From NCBI GenBank assembly GCA_024280115.1, contig JAJRQT010000210.1, positions 1 through 64,000 on the forward strand: 64,000 bases of DNA, in the 5' to 3' direction. The position numbers were made by a program, and so were the translations under genes. This DNA comes from Bacteroidota bacterium. GTDB lineage: Bacteria; Bacteroidota; Bacteroidia; Cytophagales; Cyclobacteriaceae. Positions 34,490 to 43,384 of this stretch are shown piece after piece. The notes under the pieces are model-generated. The model worked only from the letters and a program-made list of their open reading frames with translations, was not told where the DNA came from and did not search any database. Positions within the stretch are counted from its first letter, which is position 1, and each line of letters starts with the position of its first letter.

Positions 34490-36181
34490 ATGAAAGCAAG
34501 AATTGCTTTTTTAATTATAGCCACAATACTAATTGGTAATTCAGCTAAGGCTCAGTTAAATGAAAAACTGGATCGAGGAGTAGTTGCTCTTTCAGTCAAA
34601 GAAAATACTATTTATGTGGGTTGGAGGCTACTTAAAAGTGATCCTGAGAATATTGCCTTTAATGTTTACAGAAAAGACTTTATTATTAATAATCTCGAAA
34701 AAGTCAATACAAAACCTATTACCGGATCGACCAACTATGTTGATTCTACATGTCATTCCGGTAGAGCTTATCTCTATTCAATCAAGAAAATAATCAACCG
34801 GAAAGAAGAGGATACACAAGGTGAAGCATATGTTTTTTTACGTAGTGGAAACCAGCCCTGGTACTCAATAAAGCTGGATGATAATGTAACCTTAAAGCGA
34901 ATAGGCATTGGAGATCTGGACGGAGATGGCGCGTATGATTTTGTTCTCCAGCACCCTGATTTCAATGTTGATCCATATCACCGCCCAGGTTATTGGAAGA
35001 CCAGCCCTGAACCTTATAAACTGGATGCTTATTCTTCAAAAGGAAAATTTATGTGGAGGTATAATATGGGGTGGGCTATTGAGACAGGTACATGGTATGC
35101 CCCTTATATGGTATATGATATCGATGGTGATGGACAGGCTGAAGTATATACCAAAGGAGGGGAGAGTGATCCGAGGCAAATAGATGGACATGTTATTGAT
35201 GGGCCGGAATATCTCATAAAAATAAACGGTCTAACAGGTGATATTGAAAGGAAAACTGATTGGATTTCAAAAGAAGGGTTTGAATCATATAATTATTGGA
35301 GCAGGAATTTTCTTACCGTAGCCTACCTGGATGGTAAAAATGCATCTCTGATTCAGCAACGAGGTACTTACACAATTATTAAAACTCTGGCACTGGATAA
35401 AGATTTAAATAAAATCTGGTATTGGGAAAGCTCAGGAAAATATACAAAATACCGAGGTCAGGGCCAACATGGCATTATGTGCGCAGACATTGACGCCGAT
35501 GGCAAAGATGAAATTGTATTCGGTACTGCCGCCCTGGATGACAATGGCATACCACTTTGGCACACCGGGCTTGGACATAATGATGTCGGCTATGTCGCCG
35601 ATATAGATCCGGAAAGACCAGGTATGGAAATATTTTATGGAATTGAATCACGTTCAGCAAAAAATGGTGCATGTCTGGTTGATGCCAAAACGGGCGAAAT
35701 TATCTGGGGGTACGGCGAAAAGACATTTCATGTGCATTCTCAGGGAATGATAGGTGACATTGATCCTGATCACGAAGGAATAGAATGTTACGCCGGGGAA
35801 GCAAAAGGAGGAGATAAGTTTTTTCTGTATGCTGCCAATGGTGAACGGTTATCTGATAAAAATCTTTGGGGCCTTGCACCAAGAGCAGTCTGGTGGGATG
35901 CCGACGAACTGAAAGAGATAAATTTTAAGAATCAACTTTTCAAATATAAAGGTGATACGCTGCTCCAAATTGAAGGAAAGGTGCTAATGGTTGCAGACAT
36001 TATCGGTGATTGGCGGGAAGAATTAATTACCACCATCCCGGGAGAATTACGAATCTATTCTACAAATATTCCTACACCTGCTAAAAAAGTTTGTTTAATG
36101 CAAAATAGACAGTATCGTTTAGGAGCAGCGGATGCCTCCATGGGCTATCTCTATCCACCTCAATTAGGAATTGAAAAATAA
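34490..36181 (+). CDS. PL11 rhamnogalacturonan lyase
   Basis: 563 residues with a signal peptide ending at NSAKAQ (residue 22). The family PL11 pattern is clear from the start: LDRGVVALSVKENTIYVGWRLL (residues ~27-48), NIAFNVYRKD, PITGSTNYVD. The calcium-rich eight-bladed propeller follows, with repeated D-x-D-G-D turns (GDLDGDGAYDF, YDIDGDGQAEVY, ADIDADGKDEIVFG, VADIDPERPGMEI, GDIDPDHEGIE). PL11 enzymes cut the rhamnose-galacturonate backbone of rhamnogalacturonan I by beta-elimination. With the PL22 gene downstream it gives the best substrate clue in the window: pectin. Overall length is close to family norms. Endo or exo action cannot be told. Confidence 0.92.
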   Translation: MKARIAFLIIATILIGNSAKAQLNEKLDRGVVALSVKENTIYVGWRLLKSDPENIAFNVYRKDFIINNLEKVNTKPITGSTNYVDSTCHSGRAYLYSIKKIINRKEEDTQGEAYVFLRSGNQPWYSIKLDDNVTLKRIGIGDLDGDGAYDFVLQHPDFNVDPYHRPGYWKTSPEPYKLDAYSSKGKFMWRYNMGWAIETGTWYAPYMVYDIDGDGQAEVYTKGGESDPRQIDGHVIDGPEYLIKINGLTGDIERKTDWISKEGFESYNYWSRNFLTVAYLDGKNASLIQQRGTYTIIKTLALDKDLNKIWYWESSGKYTKYRGQGQHGIMCADIDADGKDEIVFGTAALDDNGIPLWHTGLGHNDVGYVADIDPERPGMEIFYGIESRSAKNGACLVDAKTGEIIWGYGEKTFHVHSQGMIGDIDPDHEGIECYAGEAKGGDKFFLYAANGERLSDKNLWGLAPRAVWWDADELKEINFKNQLFKYKGDTLLQIEGKVLMVADIIGDWREELITTIPGELRIYSTNIPTPAKKVCLMQNRQYRLGAADASMGYLYPPQLGIEK

Positions 36182-36294
36182 TGGAGAATCAGCTATCACT
36201 ATCAAATATATGGAGTTAACTAAAAATAAATTTTATATTTAGTGTTCACACTATTTGGAAATTTCCTTAATACTCAAATTAGAATCAATGCATT

Positions 36295-37380
36295 ATGAAA
36301 AAACTGATCTTACTCACACCACTATTCATCTTTCTTTCCTGTACAAATGAGTCTGAATACTATTCACTTGACGATTATGAAAAAGTTGACAAAATAGACG
36401 TTCATATTCATGTGGAATCTGATAGGGATGCTTTTGTTGAGCAGGCGAAAAAGGATAATTTCAGGCTATTGAATATTGTGGTTGATGTATCAAGAGGCGT
36501 GGAGTGGATTGAAGAGCAATATAATTATTGCCTTGGCCAAAAGACAAGACATCCCAATGATTTTGAATTTGCTACTTCATTTTCAATGGAAAAATGGGAT
36601 GATCCTGATTGGACAGAAAACACGTTGGATTGGCTTAATAAGGGTATTGAAGAAGGGGCAGTTGCCGTGAAAGTCTGGAAAAATATAGGCATGGTTTTCA
36701 GAGACAAAGATGGGGAGCTGGTAATGATCGATGATCCTAAATTGGATACGATTTTCAGCATGTTAACAAGTAAGAAGATTCCGGTAATCGGACATCTTGG
36801 TGAACCGAAAAATTGTTGGTTGCCTCTCGAAGAAATGACCACAAACAACGACAAAAAGTATTTTGAAGAACATCCGCAATACCATATGTATAAACATCCC
36901 GAATTACCATCTTATGAAGATCAGATAGCGGCAAGAGATAGAATGCTGGAGAAGAACCCAAAGTTGATTTTTATCGGAGCTCACATGGGCAGCCTTGAAT
37001 GGAGTGTGGATGAACTTGCAAAACGCCTGGATAAATTCCCTAATATGTCTGTTGACATGGCAGCCAGAATTGGGCAACTGTTTTACCAGTCACAGGAAGA
37101 TAGAGAGAAAGTAAGACAGTTTTTTATAAAATATCAGGATCGCGTGCTCTATGCTACAGATATGGCAGACGGAGGCAAGAGAAATGTAGCTGATTTGCAA
37201 AGTGAAATGCACAGAATATGGCTTCGGGACTGGGAATATTTGGCTACTGACGATGTAATGACCAGTGAACTTCTAACCGGTGAATTTAAAGGCTTACAGC
37301 TTCCACGAGAGGTGATTGATAAGATTTATTCTAAAAATGCCAGAAAATGGTTGAAGATGTTTCCTGAGGATAGAGGGTAA
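36295..37380 (+). CDS. amidohydrolase-family TIM-barrel lipoprotein
   Basis: 361 residues with lipobox LSC (Cys16), followed by an acidic stretch that may direct surface export. The metal-dependent hydrolase (amidohydrolase-2) fold shows DKIDVHIHVES (H37, H39), KVWKNIG, VIGHLGEP, FIGAHMGSLEWS and a final Asp in YATDMADG. This is the H-x-H ... H ... H ... D set of the superfamily. Relatives include lactonases and decarboxylases acting on sugar acids. Placement between PL11 and PL22 suggests hydrolysis of a lactone or amide of a uronate product, which is inference. Export of such an enzyme is unusual. Confidence 0.84.
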   Translation: MKKLILLTPLFIFLSCTNESEYYSLDDYEKVDKIDVHIHVESDRDAFVEQAKKDNFRLLNIVVDVSRGVEWIEEQYNYCLGQKTRHPNDFEFATSFSMEKWDDPDWTENTLDWLNKGIEEGAVAVKVWKNIGMVFRDKDGELVMIDDPKLDTIFSMLTSKKIPVIGHLGEPKNCWLPLEEMTTNNDKKYFEEHPQYHMYKHPELPSYEDQIAARDRMLEKNPKLIFIGAHMGSLEWSVDELAKRLDKFPNMSVDMAARIGQLFYQSQEDREKVRQFFIKYQDRVLYATDMADGGKRNVADLQSEMHRIWLRDWEYLATDDVMTSELLTGEFKGLQLPREVIDKIYSKNARKWLKMFPEDRG

Positions 37381-37522
37381 GATGGGGAATTAAGCACTTT
37401 TTCGAACTACAGGAAATTAGCATGACTGAAATGCATTATAACTTAAAATATAGTATTATTTGACTTTGGGGATTGCCAAAAAAATTGATTGAAATATTCA
37501 GATCATATAAAACTGCCAACCT

Positions 37523-38728
37523 ATGAAAAAACATATAGTTTTCTTATTAATTGTTTTATGGGTATCCTGCAATCAAAAAGCCGGTGGTGATGAACATTTT
37601 TTTAAACCTGAATCAAAAGAAATCACTGATAAAAAGACGGGCGTTTCAATCCGGCAACTCACCAATTACAAAGGGAACAGCCATCATTTTTATTTCACCA
37701 ACCCAGGCTGGTTTGGCAATGGACAAAAATTACTATTTTCATCTGACAGGAATAACAGGACCAATTTGTTTGCTATTGATCTGAATGATTATACCATTCA
37801 ACAACTAACCGACCTTGAACCTTTTCCTTTACCAAATGAAATAGAATTTTTCAGCGCCTTTAAAAATCCGGTAAAAGATGAGGTTTTCTTCTGGTACAAC
37901 ATGGATCTTATCTCATTAGATCTGAATACTCTGGAAGCATCTACTATATATAAGCTGGATTCGGGATGGAAAAATTCCATGACAAGCTGTTCGGCTGATG
38001 GTGAATATGTCTATTTCAGTACCTCAGAAGATTTATCTGATTTGTTTGAGGTGGACGTATTGCGGGGATATGTTGGATTTGAGGAAACCTGGGAGGCAAA
38101 ACCACAAAGCAAGATAATCAGGGTAGCAACGGATGGTTCAGGTAGCGAAGTGATATTTGAAGAAAAATACTGGATTGGCCATGTGAACACCTCCCCGAAA
38201 CGGAGCGATTTAATTACATTTTGTCATGAAGGTCCATGGGGAAAAGTGGATAACAGAATCTGGGGACTGAATGTAGAAACCAAAGAAGTCTGGAAAATAC
38301 GACCAAGATCTCATGAAGGAGAAAGAGTTGGTCACGAATACTGGTATGCCGATGGTGAAACTATTGGATATCATGGTACTAGAAAAGATGGAAGTGCTTT
38401 TCTTGGACATATAAGATATGATAATACAAATCAGGCGGAGGTAAATTTTTCGGAGCACACCGGGCATATTCATTCTAATGATAAAACCCTAATCGTAGGC
38501 GATGGTGGAGGTGTTATAAAACTCTGGAAATGGAATGGTAGAACCTATGATGGCCCTCGGATTTTATGTGAACACAATTCCAGCATGAAAACCCAGCATT
38601 CCCATCCTCATCCTCGTTTTAATGCGGAAGGGAACAAGGTGATATATACTTCAGATATTTCGGGTTATTGCAATATATATCTTGTTGATATACCGGATTT
38701 TGAATCGTTACCTTATGTGGATGAATAG
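37523..38728 (+). CDS. PL22 oligogalacturonate lyase, predicted lipoprotein
   Basis: 401 residues with a lipoprotein signal (VSCNQ, Cys16). The seven-bladed propeller of PL22 is clear: IRQLTNYKGNSHHFYFTNPG, KLLFSSDRNNRTNLF, HVNTSPKRSDLITFCHEGPWG, VGHEYWYADGETIGYHG, and near the end SHPHPRFNAEGNKVIYTSD, which carries the His residues that bind manganese. PL22 enzymes split short unsaturated galacturonides to 4-deoxy-5-ketouronate and are usually cytoplasmic. The lipoprotein signal would put this one in the periplasm or on the surface, which is unusual. It lies downstream of PL11 and the amidohydrolase on the same strand. Confidence 0.9.
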   Translation: MKKHIVFLLIVLWVSCNQKAGGDEHFFKPESKEITDKKTGVSIRQLTNYKGNSHHFYFTNPGWFGNGQKLLFSSDRNNRTNLFAIDLNDYTIQQLTDLEPFPLPNEIEFFSAFKNPVKDEVFFWYNMDLISLDLNTLEASTIYKLDSGWKNSMTSCSADGEYVYFSTSEDLSDLFEVDVLRGYVGFEETWEAKPQSKIIRVATDGSGSEVIFEEKYWIGHVNTSPKRSDLITFCHEGPWGKVDNRIWGLNVETKEVWKIRPRSHEGERVGHEYWYADGETIGYHGTRKDGSAFLGHIRYDNTNQAEVNFSEHTGHIHSNDKTLIVGDGGGVIKLWKWNGRTYDGPRILCEHNSSMKTQHSHPHPRFNAEGNKVIYTSDISGYCNIYLVDIPDFESLPYVDE

Positions 38729-38782
38729 AGACAAACCTGTTTAATTAAATGAAGTCAAGATTTATCATTTATACTTTAACCA

Positions 38783-40015
38783 ATGAATAAAATGTTTAGT
38801 CTAAAAGAAACCACCCTTTTTTGGACATGTTTGAGCTTATTTAGTTGTTCTTCAGATCGCTTAGAAAATTCAAATATAGTAGATGATGCGGGTCAATTAG
38901 AAAATAAAATTGTATCCATGGAAATTCCACGAATAGATTTTGTGGAAATGTCAGTACAACAACCTTATGAAAATAGTTCAAAGACTATCTGGTACGATGA
39001 TTTTTCGACTAAAAAAGAGTATATGGAATCAAAGGGTGGGATTGATGCCAAAGTATATTTTGGAACAAAAGGAGGTTCAGCTATCATGGGGTTCGATAAA
39101 GGTGATGTCACAGGCAAAGGAAATCGAAAAGTTGCTTTTGGGGATTTTCCGGGAAGTTCTGTTACTGAAAAGAAAGGCAAACAATTTGATGAAATCTACT
39201 GGAGAATTTATGTCAAACATGAACATGGCTGGGAAGGTTCCCCTGCAAAAATGTCAAGAGCAACCAGCATTGTTTCCAACACCTGGCAACAGGCCATGAT
39301 CGCCCATGTTTGGTCAGGTGCAGATAATTCTATTACGCTTGATCCCGCAAGGGGCGTTGAGGGTCAGACCGACCAAATTAAAACAACAAAATACAACGAC
39401 TTTGAAAACTTGTCCTGGCTTGGGAATAAACCTGCATCCGATTTTAAAATTTCGGCAACCGAAGAGTCGGGTTATTGGGTTCTGGTAGAATCGAGAGCCA
39501 AACTAAATACTCCCGGGAAAAACGATGGTGTAAATCAACTATGGATTGACGGACGACTGGAGGCAGAGCGTAAAAATCTGAACTTCAGAGGCAACTATGT
39601 CAAGCATGGAATTAACGCGGTTTTTCTTGAATCTTACTGGAACAAGGGCTCAATAAAAACCCAGGGGCGCTGGTTTGATAATTTTGTTATATCTACAGTC
39701 CCTATCGGTCCGGTTGTTTGTCCGGCTAATCCAGCTTTGTTCAAAACACCCTATTACGGTCCCGGTAAATTAGCGGGTTGGGAAGTTGAACTGGCCTCTG
39801 ATTTTGATGGTGATGATGTTGTATTTAAATCTAAAACCTTGGGAGCGGAAGAAAAAGTAATAATCAATCAAAGTAAAGGTATTTTTTCTGGTTCCCTGGC
39901 CGGAAAGCCAGCCCTTTCATCTGGCATAATTTATTACTGCAAGGTTCGCCAGCAAAGTTCAAATGGGGTGTGGTCAGATTGGAGCAGGTGGCATCAGGGA
40001 TTTAGAGTAGAATAA
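38783..40015 (+). CDS. jelly-roll (concanavalin-like) lipoprotein with C-terminal FN3-like domain
   Basis: 410 residues with lipobox FSC (Cys22). Residues ~70-315 look like a concanavalin A-like beta-jelly-roll of the kind used by polysaccharide lyases and glucanases: WYDDFSTKKEY, FDEIYWRIYVKHEHGWEG, GYWVLVESRAKLNTPG, QLWIDGRLEAER and RWFDNFVISTVPIGP. The end of that segment closely parallels the protein at 62389 (LWIDEMVVSTDRIGP), so both share a fold. The last ~90 residues (NPALFKTPYYGPGKL onward) form a fibronectin-like sandwich ending in WSDWSRWHQGFRVE. I do not recognise catalytic residues, so binding and lyase roles both remain possible. It is in the pectin-lyase run of genes. Confidence 0.7.
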   Translation: MNKMFSLKETTLFWTCLSLFSCSSDRLENSNIVDDAGQLENKIVSMEIPRIDFVEMSVQQPYENSSKTIWYDDFSTKKEYMESKGGIDAKVYFGTKGGSAIMGFDKGDVTGKGNRKVAFGDFPGSSVTEKKGKQFDEIYWRIYVKHEHGWEGSPAKMSRATSIVSNTWQQAMIAHVWSGADNSITLDPARGVEGQTDQIKTTKYNDFENLSWLGNKPASDFKISATEESGYWVLVESRAKLNTPGKNDGVNQLWIDGRLEAERKNLNFRGNYVKHGINAVFLESYWNKGSIKTQGRWFDNFVISTVPIGPVVCPANPALFKTPYYGPGKLAGWEVELASDFDGDDVVFKSKTLGAEEKVIINQSKGIFSGSLAGKPALSSGIIYYCKVRQQSSNGVWSDWSRWHQGFRVE

Positions 40016-40053
40016 GAAATTCAGTGGTTATAAAATAAACCAGATTGAGCTAA

Positions 40054-41124
40054 ATGAAAAAGATACTTGTAGCAATTATACTGATAGTAACAGGTCAGTT
40101 ATATGCCCAACAGGCCCCCTATCCATTGAGCGAATTCATTAAATCAATTGATTGGGAATTGGATACCAAAATACAAAATGGCCTGGGTAGTGATCAATGG
40201 CCGATGACCTGGGCCGCAGACGATAATATATATGCTGCCTGGGGTGATGGCTGGGGCTGGACCGGCGAAATAAAACCCGGAGGAGATATAAAAGGTAACA
40301 TTAAAAGAAGCATTGGTGTGACCAAAATAACAGGTATGCCGCCAAATTTCTCAGGGGAAGACCTTTGGGGTACAGGCCCTGGCCGGGATTTCGGAAAACC
40401 CGATGCGCTCATCGCGATTGATGACAAGATTCTTATGTTTTGGACCAATGGAGATAGTAAATATGACCATGATTCTTATTCAGCTGTATCATTAGATAGT
40501 GGAAAGTCATGGACATTGGGAAATAGGAGGTTGTTTAATTATGCTCCTGCAGGATTCCGTGTTCGGGGCATCTGCCAGTTTGGCAAAGGTTATGAAGGAG
40601 CCCCTGATGATTATATCTATATTTATTTTGGATTAAACCGACATCCGGATATTTACTTGGCGAGAGTGAAGAAGGATCATATTTTCGATGCGGCTTCCTA
40701 TGAATGGTATGCCTATACGAAATACGACGGTTCTGCATCCTGGACTTATGACCTGTCAAAAAAGGCCGTCGTTTTTCATGACAATAATGCTTATTTATGG
40801 CATTTAAGTGTCAATTATAACCCAGGTCTTAAGAGGTACTTGTTGACCAAGCCTCATTTTTCGGAAGGCGATTTGCGAGATAGTGTTCGCGCACCTGAAA
40901 CTAAAATTTCAAGCTTTGGTATATTTGATGCACCTACTCCATGGGGGCCTTGGACCACTGTTATTTATGAAGAAAATTTTCTTGATGATTATGTTAAATT
41001 CAACTATATCATTCCAAATAAGTATTTAAGCGAGGATGGAAAAACTTTCTGGTTAGGTTGGTCAGGATGGCCCGAATACGATAATATAAATTTTATAAAG
41101 GGGCATTTTATTTTGCATGAATAG
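40054..41124 (+). CDS. DUF4185-type secreted beta-propeller protein
   Basis: 356 residues with a signal peptide (to LYAQ, residue 19). The sequence matches DUF4185 proteins: WPMTWAADDNIYAAWGDGWG, DLWGTGPGRDFGKPDALIAI, LMFWTNGD, SLDSGKSWT, YIYIYFGLNRHPDIYLARV, GPWTTVIYEEN and FWLGWSGWPEYDN. This is a five-bladed propeller related to GH43-like enzymes, rich in Trp and Asp. The function of the family is not settled; sugar binding or hydrolysis is likely. It follows the jelly-roll gene by 38 bases, so they are probably co-transcribed. Confidence 0.78.
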   Translation: MKKILVAIILIVTGQLYAQQAPYPLSEFIKSIDWELDTKIQNGLGSDQWPMTWAADDNIYAAWGDGWGWTGEIKPGGDIKGNIKRSIGVTKITGMPPNFSGEDLWGTGPGRDFGKPDALIAIDDKILMFWTNGDSKYDHDSYSAVSLDSGKSWTLGNRRLFNYAPAGFRVRGICQFGKGYEGAPDDYIYIYFGLNRHPDIYLARVKKDHIFDAASYEWYAYTKYDGSASWTYDLSKKAVVFHDNNAYLWHLSVNYNPGLKRYLLTKPHFSEGDLRDSVRAPETKISSFGIFDAPTPWGPWTTVIYEENFLDDYVKFNYIIPNKYLSEDGKTFWLGWSGWPEYDNINFIKGHFILHE

Positions 41125-41195
41125 AAAAAATATAGATATATAACTTATAAAAAATCAACATCGTCCTAACGGTTATCTCTTTAATCAATAGTCAA

Positions 41196-43247
41196 ATGAA
41201 AAATATACTAATAATTACTTGTTTGTTTATTTCATATTTTACTCAGTCATATTCACAGCAATTCAAATATTCCGTCACACCAGATTTTGACCAGTCTAAT
41301 AATATCCGTCAGTATTTATGCAAGGCAGCTAGCGATATAGACAATAACTCTTTAGCTGATGTTAACAATCTTCAGGATTGGGTAGCTGTACGTGATCAGC
41401 GCTACAGTGAATTTATAGAAATGATGGGGCTACAGGACAAGTCAATTACTGGTGAGAGATTGCCGCCAAAAGTGACGCGAACAGGCGTAATTAATAAAGA
41501 TGGTTACAGGATCGAAAAGCTGTATTATGAATCTTCACCTGGATTATACGTGCCGGCAAATCTTTACATTCCGGAAGGGATTAAGAAACCAATGCCGGCG
41601 ATTTTATATGTTTGTGGACATTCTCATACACAAAAACATCACTACCAGGCACACGCTAAAAATTTCGTTCAGAATGGTTTTGTCTGCCTGATCATAGAGA
41701 CAATACAAAGAGGCGAAGTGAAAGGGGAGCATCCTGGAACACTTCAACAAGGTTTATATAATTGGTATAGTCGTGGTTACAATCCCGGAGGTGTGGAAGT
41801 TTGGAATGGTATGCGAGGAATAGACTTGCTTTGTCAACTGCCTGAAGTGGACAAAAACCGAATAGGGGTTACCGGTATCTCGGGTGGAGGTTCACAGAGC
41901 TGGTACTTACCTGCGGCAGATGCACGAATAAAAGCTGCCGCTGCGGTAGCAGGCGCCGGATCATTAGAAGGGCAAATATCTCAGCGAACTATTGATGAAC
42001 ATTGCGATTGCATGATGCCTATTAATACTTACCTCATTGATTTTCCGGTTATCGGGGCGCTGATTGCTCCAAGGTCGTTTATGATTGCCCAACCTTCGAG
42101 AGACGGTTATTATTCAATAGAGGCTGTTCATGACCTTTATGATAAAATAAAGCCGGTTTATTCCTACTATGGAAAGCCGCAAAACTTAATTATGGCGGAT
42201 GCACCCGGGGGACATAGTTACGGAGCTAATGAAGAATTGCGTCCAAAGATATTATCGTTTTTCATGAAAGAGTTGATGGGAAAAGATATATCACCGGAAA
42301 CTATTGGTCCTATTGATATTTCATTGGAATTATCCAATGAAGAGCTTGTAGCATATGTAAAAGGACCACCACCGGATGACAGAACAGTTAATATTCAGGA
42401 TTCATTTGTGAAATTAGCTGATCTTCCCAAAATTAATAGTGTTGAACAATTGGATTTATATCGAAAAAAGGTAGAGGATTTTCTAATGAAAAAAACATTC
42501 CATGCCTTCCCCAAACAACCCGTTCCGCTGGATATACGATTAGAATTTCGAACCGATAATTTTTCAAAATATGGGAGGCAAACCTATAGTTTTGTATCTG
42601 AAGAGGGTTGGAGACTGAAATTTTTTCTTCAAAGAAGCCAGTCGCCGGATAAATCTCAACCCCTGTTGTTGGTGTTAAAAAACCCCAATGAAGAACAATG
42701 GGCATCTGCTTCATTAACTTCCGGAGTGAGAGATAAAATGAATGTTGCCTTTTTTGAAGCAAGGGGAGTTGGAGAAACCGGCTGGGCTCCTTCTTTGCAG
42801 AGCCACATTCGCAGGTCAGCCGCATGGACAGGACGAACAGTCGCCTCGATGCGAGTTTATGATGTACTTAGATGTCTTGAAGCTTTGCGACAGATACCAG
42901 GAGTTGACTCCGACAATATAAGCATTGCTGCACAAGGAGAGATGGCAGCAATTGCTCCGTATGCAGCCCTCCTTGACGGTAATGTAAAGTCACTCATTCT
43001 TAAAAATCCACCCGCGACACAGAATGTTGCAAGTCAACAAGATGGAAGGGGAGAGGCAATTGAGATGCTTAACTGTTTGCGCATTACAGATTTACCCCAG
43101 GTTGCCGGATTGATGTATCCCAATGAGTTAGTAGCAATCGGTGAGCTGCCAGGTACATATAAATGGGCTGAAAAACTTTACGGGGATTTAGAAAAATCAG
43201 ATGGTTTTAAGAAGGTCCAAAAACTATCTGAGTGGTTTGATGAGTGA
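41196..43247 (+). CDS. two-lobed secreted alpha/beta hydrolase (acetylxylan-esterase-like), second lobe lacking the nucleophile
   Basis: 683 residues with a signal peptide (to SYSQ, about 21). The first alpha/beta-hydrolase lobe (~100-385) has LYVCGHSHTQKHHY, a nucleophile elbow GISGGGSQ, an Asp/Glu region and a late His in APGGHSYG. It resembles the acetyl-xylan-esterase/dienelactone-hydrolase group. A second lobe (~470-680) repeats the fold: LLLVLKNPNEEQWA, VAFFEARGVGETGW and, where the Ser elbow should be, IAAQGEMAAIAPYA, with Glu in place of Ser. The second lobe is therefore probably non-catalytic and may serve in dimerisation or binding. Family members with this doubled form occur among glycan esterases. 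It sits 72 bases after the DUF4185 gene, before an unrecognised secreted protein. Confidence 0.8.
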   Translation: MKNILIITCLFISYFTQSYSQQFKYSVTPDFDQSNNIRQYLCKAASDIDNNSLADVNNLQDWVAVRDQRYSEFIEMMGLQDKSITGERLPPKVTRTGVINKDGYRIEKLYYESSPGLYVPANLYIPEGIKKPMPAILYVCGHSHTQKHHYQAHAKNFVQNGFVCLIIETIQRGEVKGEHPGTLQQGLYNWYSRGYNPGGVEVWNGMRGIDLLCQLPEVDKNRIGVTGISGGGSQSWYLPAADARIKAAAAVAGAGSLEGQISQRTIDEHCDCMMPINTYLIDFPVIGALIAPRSFMIAQPSRDGYYSIEAVHDLYDKIKPVYSYYGKPQNLIMADAPGGHSYGANEELRPKILSFFMKELMGKDISPETIGPIDISLELSNEELVAYVKGPPPDDRTVNIQDSFVKLADLPKINSVEQLDLYRKKVEDFLMKKTFHAFPKQPVPLDIRLEFRTDNFSKYGRQTYSFVSEEGWRLKFFLQRSQSPDKSQPLLLVLKNPNEEQWASASLTSGVRDKMNVAFFEARGVGETGWAPSLQSHIRRSAAWTGRTVASMRVYDVLRCLEALRQIPGVDSDNISIAAQGEMAAIAPYAALLDGNVKSLILKNPPATQNVASQQDGRGEAIEMLNCLRITDLPQVAGLMYPNELVAIGELPGTYKWAEKLYGDLEKSDGFKKVQKLSEWFDE

Positions 43248-43384
43248 GAAATGTAGAAAACAGCAAATCATGTATTTTCTCTCTGATTATTTTCTGGATA
43301 TATATCAAGCATTTTTGGCGTGATTGGTAGCGGTCCATTTATTTGTGTTGGTTAAATTTAAAGGGTAAACTCAATAACTTAATA

